Position numbers and translations under genes: made by a program. From Opeltia flavorubescens (taxonomy: Eukaryota > Ascomycota > Lecanoromycetes > Teloschistales > Teloschistaceae), in contig KE546968.1 of the NCBI GenBank assembly GCA_000442125.1, positions 1,707,795 through 1,771,794 of the forward strand: a stretch of DNA of 64,000 nt. Reading direction: 5' to 3'. How positions within the stretch are numbered: the stretch's first letter is position 1; the number at the start of each line of letters is the position of its first letter. A model generated the notes under the pieces. The model had not been told where the DNA came from. It did not search any database and was given only the letters and a program-made list of their open reading frames with translations. This document shows, piece after piece, positions 36,925-47,250 of the stretch.

Positions 36925-39740
36925 CGGTAGTGGTAAGCTCGTTACGAGGACCAATATTGGCAACGGTGTTGAGCTGCGAATTATACCGCTCAGTAACTCA
37001 ATTACAAACGGTTTTTAATGTAAGTATCCGCATTATACCACACAACTATCGTCTGATAGGCTGACGTTTCAACGATAGCCACTGATAACAACGGATACCG
37101 ACTGCTCTTGCAGCAAGCTCTTTCTAGAAGCAACCTTCTGTTTGTTGGCTCGAAACAAGGTGGTAATATAGCCGACAGCGTATGGGAACTCACCTCCATA
37201 TACCCTTGAACATACAGCGACCGCGACTGACACTGTTATGCGTAGTGGGAAGAAGGCTGGAACAGCTTCACGGTAAGTCTGAAGGTCTTCCTGGTCCTGA
37301 CAGCAATTGACTCATATTGGCAGATCGATCAAATAGCTCAGAAAGCAGCACTCTCGCAAGGCTTCCTTCGGCCCAACATTATACTCTTACACGCTGGTAC
37401 TAACGACATGAACACCGATCAGAGTGTAGATACTGCGCCCGATCGGTTGGGATCTCTGATTGACCAACTTCTCGCCCGTGGCGCCGACGGTATGCCAGTC
37501 CCCGAGCTTTACAGTCGTAGCACTTTTGGAACGACTCGTGGGCAGAGACACATTCTTTGACTCCACCATTTGTTACACACAGATATGCTAACTGCGGTGT
37601 CCTGCAGGTACCCTCGTCCTTGTAGCCCAAATCATTGACATTTATAGTGCGCCTAACCTTCAGCCCCGCATCAATCGCTACAATGCTGCCATACCGGGAG
37701 TTGTTGTATAGCGCGCAGGCCAGCACCATATCGCTATCGTCGACTTCCGCCATACCTTATCATAATCTACTGACTATGCCGATTCACTGCATCTAAACAA
37801 TAATAGCTACCGCTAAATGGCAGATGTCTGGTTTAGAGCTATCCAGGATACCGCTAATCGAGGTTGGATTGTCAAGCCTAAAGGTGCTGACCCGCAACTC
37901 AGTAGTACTCCCGGATTGGCCAAGGCTGTATACTTAACGCCGCCCATCTGGGTTCCAGCATTAAACGGTGATCCTATTACTACTAGAGCAGGTCACAACG
38001 GAGATATGAAATGGACCGCGAATTATAGCCCTCACTACGCAAAGGCATTCGATAGCATCAAGAAGAATGGGACTGATGTTATGTTTGCTGATCTCAATGG
38101 GGATGGTACGGTCTTCGCCTTCGACGTACTATCAAGCATGCTAACCTATATCTTCTTTATCAGGTCGAGCCGACTATCTTCATATCAACCGTACAACAGG
38201 AGCTGTTCTCCTCTATTTAAATACTGGTTCCGGCGACGAAGTCAAATTTGAAGAAGCTAACGGCGGGAAAATAATTGCAACTAGGCTCGGACCTCGGGAC
38301 CTCATTCGATTCGCAGATCTTGGTCAGTTCATGCATTCAAAGCACTCTGACCTCAAGCTTACAGACTCTAGATATAGATGGAAAAGACGATTACATTGTC
38401 ATCGGTAACGATACTAGTTCTGTCACAGTCTGGATCAATGGCGGTGCCACCGGTGATAGATGGGGATAGAATGGTCCACATAAAGTCGCCCCCGGAGCTC
38501 TCCCTCCGGGCGGATATGGCACTGATGTTTTCTTTGCTGATATCAATGGTCAGTTGGTATTGCATTGTATTCCCAAGATTTTGCCACTAACGTGAATAGG
38601 CGATGGTAATTATTATCCTCAATGTGCACCACGACGTGCAATGGAAACGATGCTGACCCTTCGCTACTCCAAGGTCGACCCGACTATCTTGTGAAGGATT
38701 TCAAGGGCGGTCTCGACGCTTACCTCAATATCGGAAAGGCCAAGACTATTGTAGGCATTGAATGGAAGCCTGCTAGACATATTACTTCGGGCACAGGAAC
38801 ATCTAACATTGTCATGTCCGACATCAACGGCGATAGTAGGTGCCCTGCTCCTATCTTGCGCTGATATAGTGGATTATTGAGCTTGACTGATAACGATCAT
38901 CGTTTAAGGCGTGCCGACTACCTCGAATGGTCTCCTATAGGAGGCTTGACTGGCTATCTCAACTACCGAACAGAGAAAGAAGGACAGCCGGAATGGGCAC
39001 CCACGGGGGACTCCAAGTCAGTCGCTGGAGGCGTAGGCAGATCTTCTGCTTGGTGTCGGCTTGCAGATCTTAACAATAACGTGCGTAATATCATCGTTAC
39101 CTAGACATCGCTTATACCTTCATAGGGCAAGGCCGACTACATAGTCCTCGGAGATAATAGAGAAGTTGAGGTGTACATCAACAAAGGCACAGCTGATACC
39201 TCCGTTATTGGTGATAGCATCCGTCTAGCAGACCTCAATGGCGATATAAGCAAACTCGTTTCTTTCCCTTGCAACGCTAATCAAATACAGGGCCTCGACG
39301 ACTATCTTTTCCTGGAAACCAATGCAGCAGTTCATCTTTATATCAATAGTGGTCTGAAACCTGATAGATCTAGATAGGATTGAAATCCATTTGATAACTT
39401 TAATGAGATTAGTAGGTTTGGTCCCCGTGGTCGTCAAAATACTTACTAACTCTGGAAATTACAAGCGAACGGCGCCGGTGCAAAGAGAGAAGAGATACTT
39501 TTTGCAGATATAGACGGAGACGGAAAAGACGACTTCGTCATTGTCGATCCCAAGACTAGTAGGCTCTCTCTGTACAAGAGCGGTGGCGTGCAAGATAGCG
39601 GTGTTTGGGGCTGGGTACCTGTCCCAGGGCAAATCGCTATAGGGCTTAGTGGCCCAGGAAAAGCAATACGTCTGGCTGACATGAATGGCCCGTAACCTAT
39701 CCATCAATAATTCGTTCAATCAGGCTAACATTCTATCCAG
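36925..39740 (+). pseudogene. SGNH/GDSL hydrolase plus first FG-GAP repeats, with RIP-type stops
   Basis: Exons read NGVELRIIPLSNSITNGF (36950-37015; block I, normally LGDS), GYRLLLQQALSRSNLLFVG (37090 on), EEGWNSFT-IDQIAQ, LLHAGTNDM (37380; block III), a piece from 37610 with LVLVAQIIDIY, and DYADSLHLN (block V Asp and His). This is the SGNH esterase type (like carbohydrate esterase family 3) seen fused to FG-GAP repeats in fungi. FG-GAP units follow, with FADLNGDG (38090), DIDGKDDY (38370), FADINGDG (38535), MSDINGDS (38815), LADLNNN (39060), LADLNGD (39228) and FADIDGDGKDDF (39505). Stops occur at 37013, 37708, 37762 and 37814, each a TAA/TAG where Gln fits. Others at 38468, 39375 and 39381 follow positions where Trp fits. 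One splice donor reads ataagc (39244). The 5' half is probably inactive. Confidence 0.7.
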
Positions 39741-42700
39741 GTAACGGAAAGGCGGACTACATCCAACTGGGTGAGAATGGTCAAGCAAAGCTCTACTTGA
39801 ACAACGGACCGCAAGATGACGGATGGGGCTGGGCTCCATACGACGATTTCAATGAAATTGCATCTGGCATTGGCTTCACGCGGGATCACGTCCAATTCAA
39901 GGATATTGACGGTGATGGGCTCGCGGACTACATAGGTGTCGACCAGTTGGACGGCCATACCGTTGTCTACAAAAATGGTGGACCAAAAGACGGTGGCTGG
40001 TGAGGACTCTCCATGTCGCAGAACCAAAAAAAACCGCTGAACTGTTTTTCTTCTAGGAATTGGGGGCCTATGAACGACGGCAAACCTATTGGTGAGTGAT
40101 GCAATTCTACTTCACTTCAGACTTCCTCTCACTGACTGTTTCATAGCATCTGGTATAGGAGCTGTGGGAAGAGACGTTATCTGGGGACGCATGGAGAAAT
40201 CTGGGAGATACAGCTACCTTGGTGTCGCGCCCAACTCTGGAGCTCTAAAGTAAGATCTTCTATGACATATCTCACATCGAGATCATGGTCAATATAACCA
40301 GTTCATTCGTCACTGACATTTCATCTTCATCAGAGCATACATCAACGGCTGCAACGATCTAGCGGTAGTCGCTCCATCTACACCGTCCGGTGGCGGTGGC
40401 GGGTCTGGCAGCTCGGGGTCTGGCAGCTCGGGGTCTGGCAGCTCGGGGTCTGGGTCTGGGTCCGGGTCGGGCAGCGGGTCCGGTGGAAACAACGGCGGAA
40501 ACAACGGCGGCAACGGCTCAAACAACCCCAACAGCGACGCAGGAATCTATCTCGACGGTGGCTTACCGATACCAGATAACGGGCTTGCTGAGCTTGGATT
40601 GGCAACGTTAGGCATCGCAGGCCTCATAGGCGTCACACCGTACGCTATCACAGTGCACAACGAAGCTCTGACCGCCGATCAAGGTGTAAGAAATCTAAAG
40701 AATGGAAAACCGACGTCCGCTGGCGTGTCTTCTGCTGAAGGTGCACTCGCAAAGGCTTCCAAAGGTCAGTACCTCCTTTTCCTTGGTTGATCTTATTCTC
40801 CATCATTGATGTTGTACGGGAGACCTGCTTACACCATGCAGATCTCAATGCTCTATGCGATCAAGTCAAAAAGATTGACCTCACAGGTTTCGACCACGAC
40901 ACTGCGGGTGAGGTTGAAACAGAGAGAGCTGCGCTGGACGCTGCATGCAAGGCTATCTCGGCTCTGGTCCCACGCCTTGCGGAATGTGTCAACAAGCCTA
41001 CAGCCTGCAGTGACGTGTATAGTGAAATTGACACTGAACTTTCCTCACCCGCAAATACCGATGCCATCGATTACTTTGGGTCCAGAAATTCTGGGTCGCA
41101 ACCTTCATATCCTGGAGGATCAGGTTCGGGCTCTTCAGGCTCAGGCTCAGGCTCTTCGGGTTCAGGCTCAGGCTCTTCGGGTTCAGGCTCAGGGTCAGGG
41201 GGTTGTAAACCGCCAAGTCCTTTGGGCGGTGGCCTTGGATTTCCATCTGGTGGACTGGGAGGCTTGGGCCTTCCTATTGTCGGTACTGCGGCAATCACAG
41301 CCTTAACGCCTTATGCCATCGCGGCATCGAATGCTGTGAACGCTGCTTCTAGTCTTCTGTCCTGTCTTCCTGTTTCACCCTCTGGGGATCAAGTAGGGGC
41401 CGCAGCCGACGCTTTGTCAGATGCAGCGTCAGGTATATTACTCTTCACTTCTGCATGTGGCATATGGTCAATGCTAACACCATTTGGACAGATCTCGGGG
41501 CTCTTGCGTCACAATTTGAGAGCATTGAGCTTGACTCTTTCTCCGGGGAAGCTCTCAGTGCGGTTCAGGATGAAGCCAAAGCACTTCGTGGCGCGGCATC
41601 GATTGTCAGCAATGGAGTCGACGTGCTGAGTGGCTGTCTACAATCCAGTACCTGCTCGCAAAGAGTCGGAGAAGCCATTATCACGCTAGGAGGACTCTCA
41701 ATAATCGGTCCGCTTGGGTGGTTTTATAGTACAGGCTCAAACAACCCCGCGAAGCCGCCCAATGCGCCACTGCAACCACCGAGCACAAACGGTACAGACT
41801 CCAGTGAGCCATTGCCGTGGCTTCTAAACACTCGATCTGGTACGACACTGGATGCATTCAAAGTGTTCATCTTGACTCTTCCGGACAAAGGCCTCGGCCG
41901 ACAGATCGTCTACGAGCATCTAAGTACTCAATGGTATGCCACCAAGATGACACGATCAGAAGCAGAGGTCATCCATCAATTCTCTATCGTCGATCAAATG
42001 GTACCCAACGTTGAACAGGAATTCATTACGGACAAAGTCGCTCCGGCAGATAAACAACGTCTGACACCACGTGATGGGCCTTCGGTAGTTCGATACCCCC
42101 CAAACATCCCACCATATCAGTTGAAGTGGTTTTCTGTGAACCCACGAGACACTACACAAGGACAAGGTTTCTTGGATAATGTAGGGTATACTTTCGAAGC
42201 AAGTGCAGGACAAGGCTCGTTTGTGTATCTCTTCGACTGCAAGGTTGATTGGACTCATCCTGTAGGTCGAGATATTTCCTCATTCGATGGCCGTAGTTCT
42301 AACTTTGGTCTAGGAGCTACGGAACGTACCCCATGAGCGATATGTTGTTTCCCTTTTTCGCATTCCTGGCGACGCATTCAACAGTCCCAATGATCTTGGC
42401 GATGTCAACGACGATCGAGGCCATGGATCAGCAATGGCAGGCGCAATCGCTGGGAACAATATCGGAACCGGTGTCGCACCGAAAGTTACGATAGTCGAAA
42501 TCATGATTGGTAGAGGCGGTATACGACCGCCTGGCTTTACGGCACCTTTCGCCGAACATATCGCTGAATGTTGGGGATGGGCCATCAACGATGTCATCTC
42601 TAAGGGAAGAGTGGGAAAAGCAGTCTTCAGCATGTCTATCAGTAAGTCTCAATCGGTCTTCGGTGATTGCAACGACTGATATCCAATAGCTTGGCCGCTC

Positions 42701-43495
42701 CGGGAGGTCTTCAAGCAAGACCCAAATCGAGCCGATCCCCGTTATTTCCGTCTGAACCTACGACTTCCACGATATGATGACGTCTTCCTGCCTCTTCTTG
42801 CGGAAGCGTGGGACAAAGATATACCGACCGTAGTTTCTGTCGGTAATGACCCTAGCATCAGACAAGGCAATACTTCCCCTAAGCGCCACGCCAACAGCAG
42901 AAATGCTCTGATCAATGTCGCTGCAATTCAGATGGATGGCAATCTTTGGGTTTCGAACACTCCTCCGGGACGAAGTACCGAGCCGTTTGATCAAGATCCT
43001 GACTTGATTGGTGAAAACTCTATCTTGGCAATTGGCCAAAGAATTGTTGGTGTCAGCGTCAATCGAACTCAAGGACCTTATGATACGGCAAGCGGTACCT
43101 CTTATTCGACCGCTCAGATTGCCGGACTTCTGGCCTATTGGATGAGTCTACCGGTGCCTTTCACACAGCCGATCGGCTTGCCAGGGACTATTGCCTTGAA
43201 AGCCAAGCAACTGTTGAAGGCTACGGCGCGGAGTGCGCAGCAAGGATCTCCTGATGCTCTCGGTCATGCATACAATGATGTTCAGAGACTGATCGCTGTG
43301 TGCTTTGGCAATAGGCCTCCCGCTGATCTTTCCTTGCGATCGCTGGAAGATCCCGGTCAGATGAGTGCCAATGAATCTGCGGCCAAGTTCTGGGACAAGG
43401 TTGAAGATATGTACATGGAAGCTGTTGAGTTGGACAAGAAGATGGCAAAGCTTGACAATGTTGGTCTGGGTTCGATGGAAGGGATTGCGGTTTGA
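39741..43495 (+). CDS. FG-GAP / duplicated hydrophobic module / subtilase (S8) protein, 3' part
   Basis: Eight exons stay open: 39741-39999, 40057-40091, 40147-40249, 40334-40764, 40842-41432, 41492-42261, 42314-42641, 42690-43495 (about 1107 residues). The first two contain FG-GAP repeats (GNGKADYIQLG, DIDGDGLADYIGV). A Gly/Ser linker, then a module with LIGVTPYAI and a helical, Cys-containing part, then a second Gly/Ser linker and second module copy with ITALTPYAI. The C-terminal 450 residues are a subtilisin-type peptidase: Asp in YLFDCKVDWTHPEL, His in DRGHGSAMAGAIAG, oxyanion Asn in VSVGND, nucleophile Ser in SGTSYSTAQIAG. The 52-nt intron at 42262-42313 joins DWTHP to ELRNVP. It is most likely the 3' part of one gene with the SGNH region upstream; whether it is now made from an internal start is unknown. 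Confidence 0.75.
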
Positions 43496-43896
43496 TAGGA
43501 CAGTGACGTCGAGGTCACGATTGCACTAATACTCGATGCAATCAGACAGGGCGTCTGAGATTGCATCAATTCTTGCTTGACAGATGGATAGATAGATCAC
43601 GACTTGGAGCCCATTGGCTTCCTAATGAACTTGCATAACTTTGCTGAATGAATGCCTTGTGTCTTCAATGCATGTTTTTTGTGCTGTGACTTGTGATTGC
43701 ATGTTCAATTGATCCTGCTGGTAGATAACGTGTGTTTGTATGTACATGTACCCATCTCCACTGCCTATACAAATCATGCAGTCTACCAGACGTATTGCCA
43801 ATACCCCGTGCACGAACACGAAAACCCAAACAAGCAAACTCATCAAGAAAACAAAACCACATCTGTTGTCCTGCCTGTTGAAGACACTATTCACAG

Positions 43897-44205
43897 CCTC
43901 CCGTACCCTTTGAAATACACGCTGTCAACGCCTCGCCATGCAGTGTAGTATAAAAAACCATGCACGTGGTTAACTGTTGTGATAGTAGTTAAGGTCGATG
44001 GGTATGCAATTCGAGGTCACGATTTCACTGAATCAAAGCGACTGGTTATAATTTCCTATACGCCTTGAAATATACATTTTCACCGCCTGGTCTTGCAGTA
44101 TAGTATAAAGGACCATGGACGTGGTTAGCTGCTGTAATGGCGATAGGGATCGATAGGAGTGGCAATCGAGGTATCGAATACGTGGGTAAGGGGATAGATA
44201 TCTAA
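43897..44205 (+). repeat. Tandem pair of a ~155-bp repeat
   Basis: Copies begin at 43897 and 44055 and share the order ttgaaata(c/t)ac, (g/c)ccatgcagt or cttgcagta, tagtataaa, ccatg(c/g)acgtggtta and a TCGAGGT word. The copies have diverged, so the duplication is not recent. Confidence 0.65.
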
Positions 44206-45692
44206 GGGTGATTCAATAGCGGGATTGAGATACGAATTAGATAGGCTTAGCATTTGCCGATGGCCTCACCAGCTTCCTAGCTCTAGCGACATGATCTCTG
44301 CCGGATCTAGGGGTACAGCAGTAGTCGAAGCTAGGGACGACATCTACCGCAAGGCTTGCAAGCTAGAAATCCATGGTTGGGAGTCTACGCGTGACCCCTG
44401 GCAGATACACCACCAACGTTCACCGCGATACCCTTCTTTTCTCAAGATTTAGCAGCAAAACAGGCGGTAGGAGAATGGATTAATGGGTAGCTACAGTGCA
44501 GAAAGTTAAGCAAAAGGCATTTGCGGAGATCAACCAAATGCAAGCGGCATTTAGGCACCAATTTTACTATGAATACCGCCAGAGAGATTCTCATCAAACA
44601 CACAGCTTCATAGGCATATTTCAGCTATGCATGCCGAGAAGTCTCCGACTTGGCAGCAAGCAATGGTGCTGTCCTCACCCGAAATCCATGCGAAATCTCC
44701 AGGAACAACCACCAAAAATAACGAGAATTCTCCTCCAAACCATGCAGCAACGACGCCAGCACCCCTATCAATACCTCCACATTCTCCACCAGCTCATGCA
44801 CGAGACTTCTCACCATTTACATCTACTACACCTATCAGAACGCCAACATCCACGAGAAATCTCCTCTGAATCCACGCGCACCACCATACCTACCACCACA
44901 TAAGCGCCGTGAGAAGCCATACATGACAATTGACCAGCTCGTCAAGAAATTTTGCTCCAGGTGGACTAGCGCCAAATGCTCACTCTCATATAGACCGATC
45001 AACTTATTCAGCGTTCAAATAGCTCAAAACAAGCTCGAAATTCGATGCACCAAAATCCAGCCAGATTTGTGCCAGCTTTACCAAGTGCGCATTTGCAGCA
45101 CCCCCCTATTTCGCCGCCACACACCCCTTTTTCGCCGCAGCACCCCCCCTGCACCACAGAGCAGATATGGCATACCTGCCAGACATGCCACACATGCCAG
45201 CTATGCACTAGAAAAGAGCTTGGGTGAGAACACTTTGCATGTAGAACAGGCAGATCTTCAATGGAACACCTGCTAGAGGCACTGCTGCACATCATACGGG
45301 ATATTGGATATGGAATGCACGTGAATCATGTGCACTGAGCGTCTGACTTCTCTTTAGCACCGCGTCGGCGCTACTGGCAGCGTGGGCGCCGCTTTTTTTG
45401 TTTTCTGGTGGGCATCTGTCACGGTTTTGTTGATGGAGAAGCTGGACTTTGGTATGACTTCTGGATTAGGCCTGGCATTCTCATACTTTTCACAGCAATT
45501 CCGTAGAGATTTAGCAATCAACCTCGTCACAACTAGTATATCCATGCACAGTGCATTTGTTTGTTACAAAGTATGATACTCCGGATATAAATACGTCAAT
45601 TTATTCGAGCGAAGCTAAAAGAGCAAGCAAGTTTTCTTTCTGCCCAAAACTCTATTACTGCTGATATTATTAATTGTAATAACTATTTTGAA

Positions 45693-45840
45693 CCTCCTAT
45701 ATCCCTTGAAAGGTATAGTCTCAACGCCTCGTCTTACAGTTTAACACGAGAGATCTTGGGCGTGTTTACATGCAGTAATAGTAGTAAATATCAAGAGGTA
45801 TAGAAGTCGAGGTTACGATTGCATTGATCCTCGATGCTAT
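45693..45840 (+). repeat. Third, dispersed copy of the ~155-bp repeat
   Basis: Starting with cctcctatatcccttgaaa it carries the same ordered words as the pair at 43.9-44.2 kb, including ctcaacgcctcgtcttacag and tcgaggttacgattgca, 1.5 kb downstream. Confidence 0.6.
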
Positions 45841-46929
45841 TGAATAGATACGATCTTAATTGGATGGATAGCTCAAGGTCACGACTGTATAGCTCTTGCT
45901 AAAATCAGATAGATGCGGTGTTATTCCACAGTAATGCCGAATCGATATCACGACTGCACTAATCTTCAAAATACGATTTGATAGGGCGGCAAAGATACAT
46001 CATCCTGGTAGATAGAACCGAACTTGAAACTTTCTTTTTCGACGCAGAGGATGAGTAGATGGTGCACACGACTTGAACCATATTAGTATAACTAATACAG
46101 GGGGAATTGGAGAATAAATTGCAGATGTCTTTGCTCAAACTATCTCAAGTCTCCAACGCTAATGATATACCCAATATAATATCTGCTGGCAGTAACAAGT
46201 TCGCAGACCCAATGCGACAATTCTTCTCCCAAGCGCTTTGCCAACAGCAGAAAGACAAATGACGCTGCAAGATCCAACAGGATTGTGGTCTTCTGTCTAA
46301 GTCGAAAAATCAAACTCCGATACGACCTTAAGCTGACCGCTCTCAATACTATCAAAGCCATCACCATCCATTCAAGTCTTTTCAATCACCCAAATAATCT
46401 ATCTCCGACAGTTATCAGATGACCGCAAAGTACCATAGAATAACCTCTTTGGATAATTTGACGGCTCACAGCAAACCAAATGGCCAAGAGTTGANGAATT
46501 TTTACATGGGTTGGTGGCAGCTGGGAGGTATGTGATTTTGATAGATCGATGTGTGAGTGGTTTGAGATGTTTTGGGGTTTGATTTTCGGCTGGTTTTGAT
46601 GGAGTTGAGGTTGGGTTTATGTGGAGAGGGTTGTAGGGAGGAGGAGTTAGTGTTATTCATAGTAGTTTTTAAGGGATAGGGATGGTGGTCTTAGGGTTTT
46701 GCCGTTGACACATTGATGAAACTTCATTGATAAATTATTCTACAATTCGGGCAGGGTTGCATGATCTCACTCCTTTTCTCAAGGATGAAGTCAATTTGAA
46801 AGGGGTCTACAAGTATCCTCCTATCAGCCGAATAACTTGCCAGCAACCCTTACCAGAGAGATTAAGGTCAAGTGACTCTCATCTACCCACTACGTAGAGC
46901 ACAGCGAGAGGGTCTCCACATGTCTTTGA

Positions 46930-47250
46930 AGTGTGATTGAGGAAATTGACTTATTGGTGCTTGCAGTGCAATATCCCCGGCGACTGATGGAGGAACTCGG
47001 TGATTTGAAATTCGGTAACACTGATGCTGCTACCAAGCCTTTGGGAAAGGTTGAGCGTTTGTACTGGCATGCTTTGGAGCGGAGTGCTAAGATAGCGGGA
47101 TTTGATGGAGGAATGGCGCTAGAGAGTCTGGAGGAAGGGATTGCGGCTTGGTTCTGGAGGGTGAAGATGTCGAGGTCATGGTTACGATGGGAATTGATAG
47201 GATTTGAGAGGTGCTGTATGATTGGATAGCAAAGTTTTGGGACAAGGTTG
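46930..47250 (+). pseudogene. Broken copy of the subtilase protein's C-terminus
   Basis: The frame at 46984-47160 aligns by eye with the last residues of the subtilase protein at 43.3-43.5 kb: KVERLYWHALERSAKIAGFD then LESLEEGIA, against KVEDMYMEAVELDKKMAKLD then LGSMEGIAV. A second scrap at 47223-47250 reads AKFWDKVE, identical to the upstream gene. The 3' flanking TCGAGGT motif follows the copy as it follows the gene. No peptidase domain remains. Confidence 0.6.

Larger units (their letters stand above)
43496..46929. other. Repeat-bearing flank, no gene assigned
   Basis: Contains three copies of a roughly 155-base unit and several copies of a TCGAGGT motif, listed separately. Proline/histidine-rich frames at 44496-44903 and 44627-44869 overlap in two frames and look compositional. 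Frames at 45382-45576 (+) and 46140-46385 (-) have hydrophobic runs but no recognised family. One undetermined base lies at about 46495. Confidence 0.4.

Noticed and set aside
42262-42341. Apparent frameshift in the subtilase domain before the His motif
   Set aside because: A 52-nt intron with normal donor, acceptor and ttctaac branch site joins DWTHP to ELRNVP in frame.
44496-44903. Overlapping proline/histidine/serine-rich frames on + strand
   Set aside because: Two frames of the same DNA look equally protein-like, which points to C/A-rich composition, and there is no signal peptide, domain or splice support.
45382-45576. Hydrophobic 64-codon frame
   Set aside because: Might be read as a small membrane protein, but composition and context do not support a gene.
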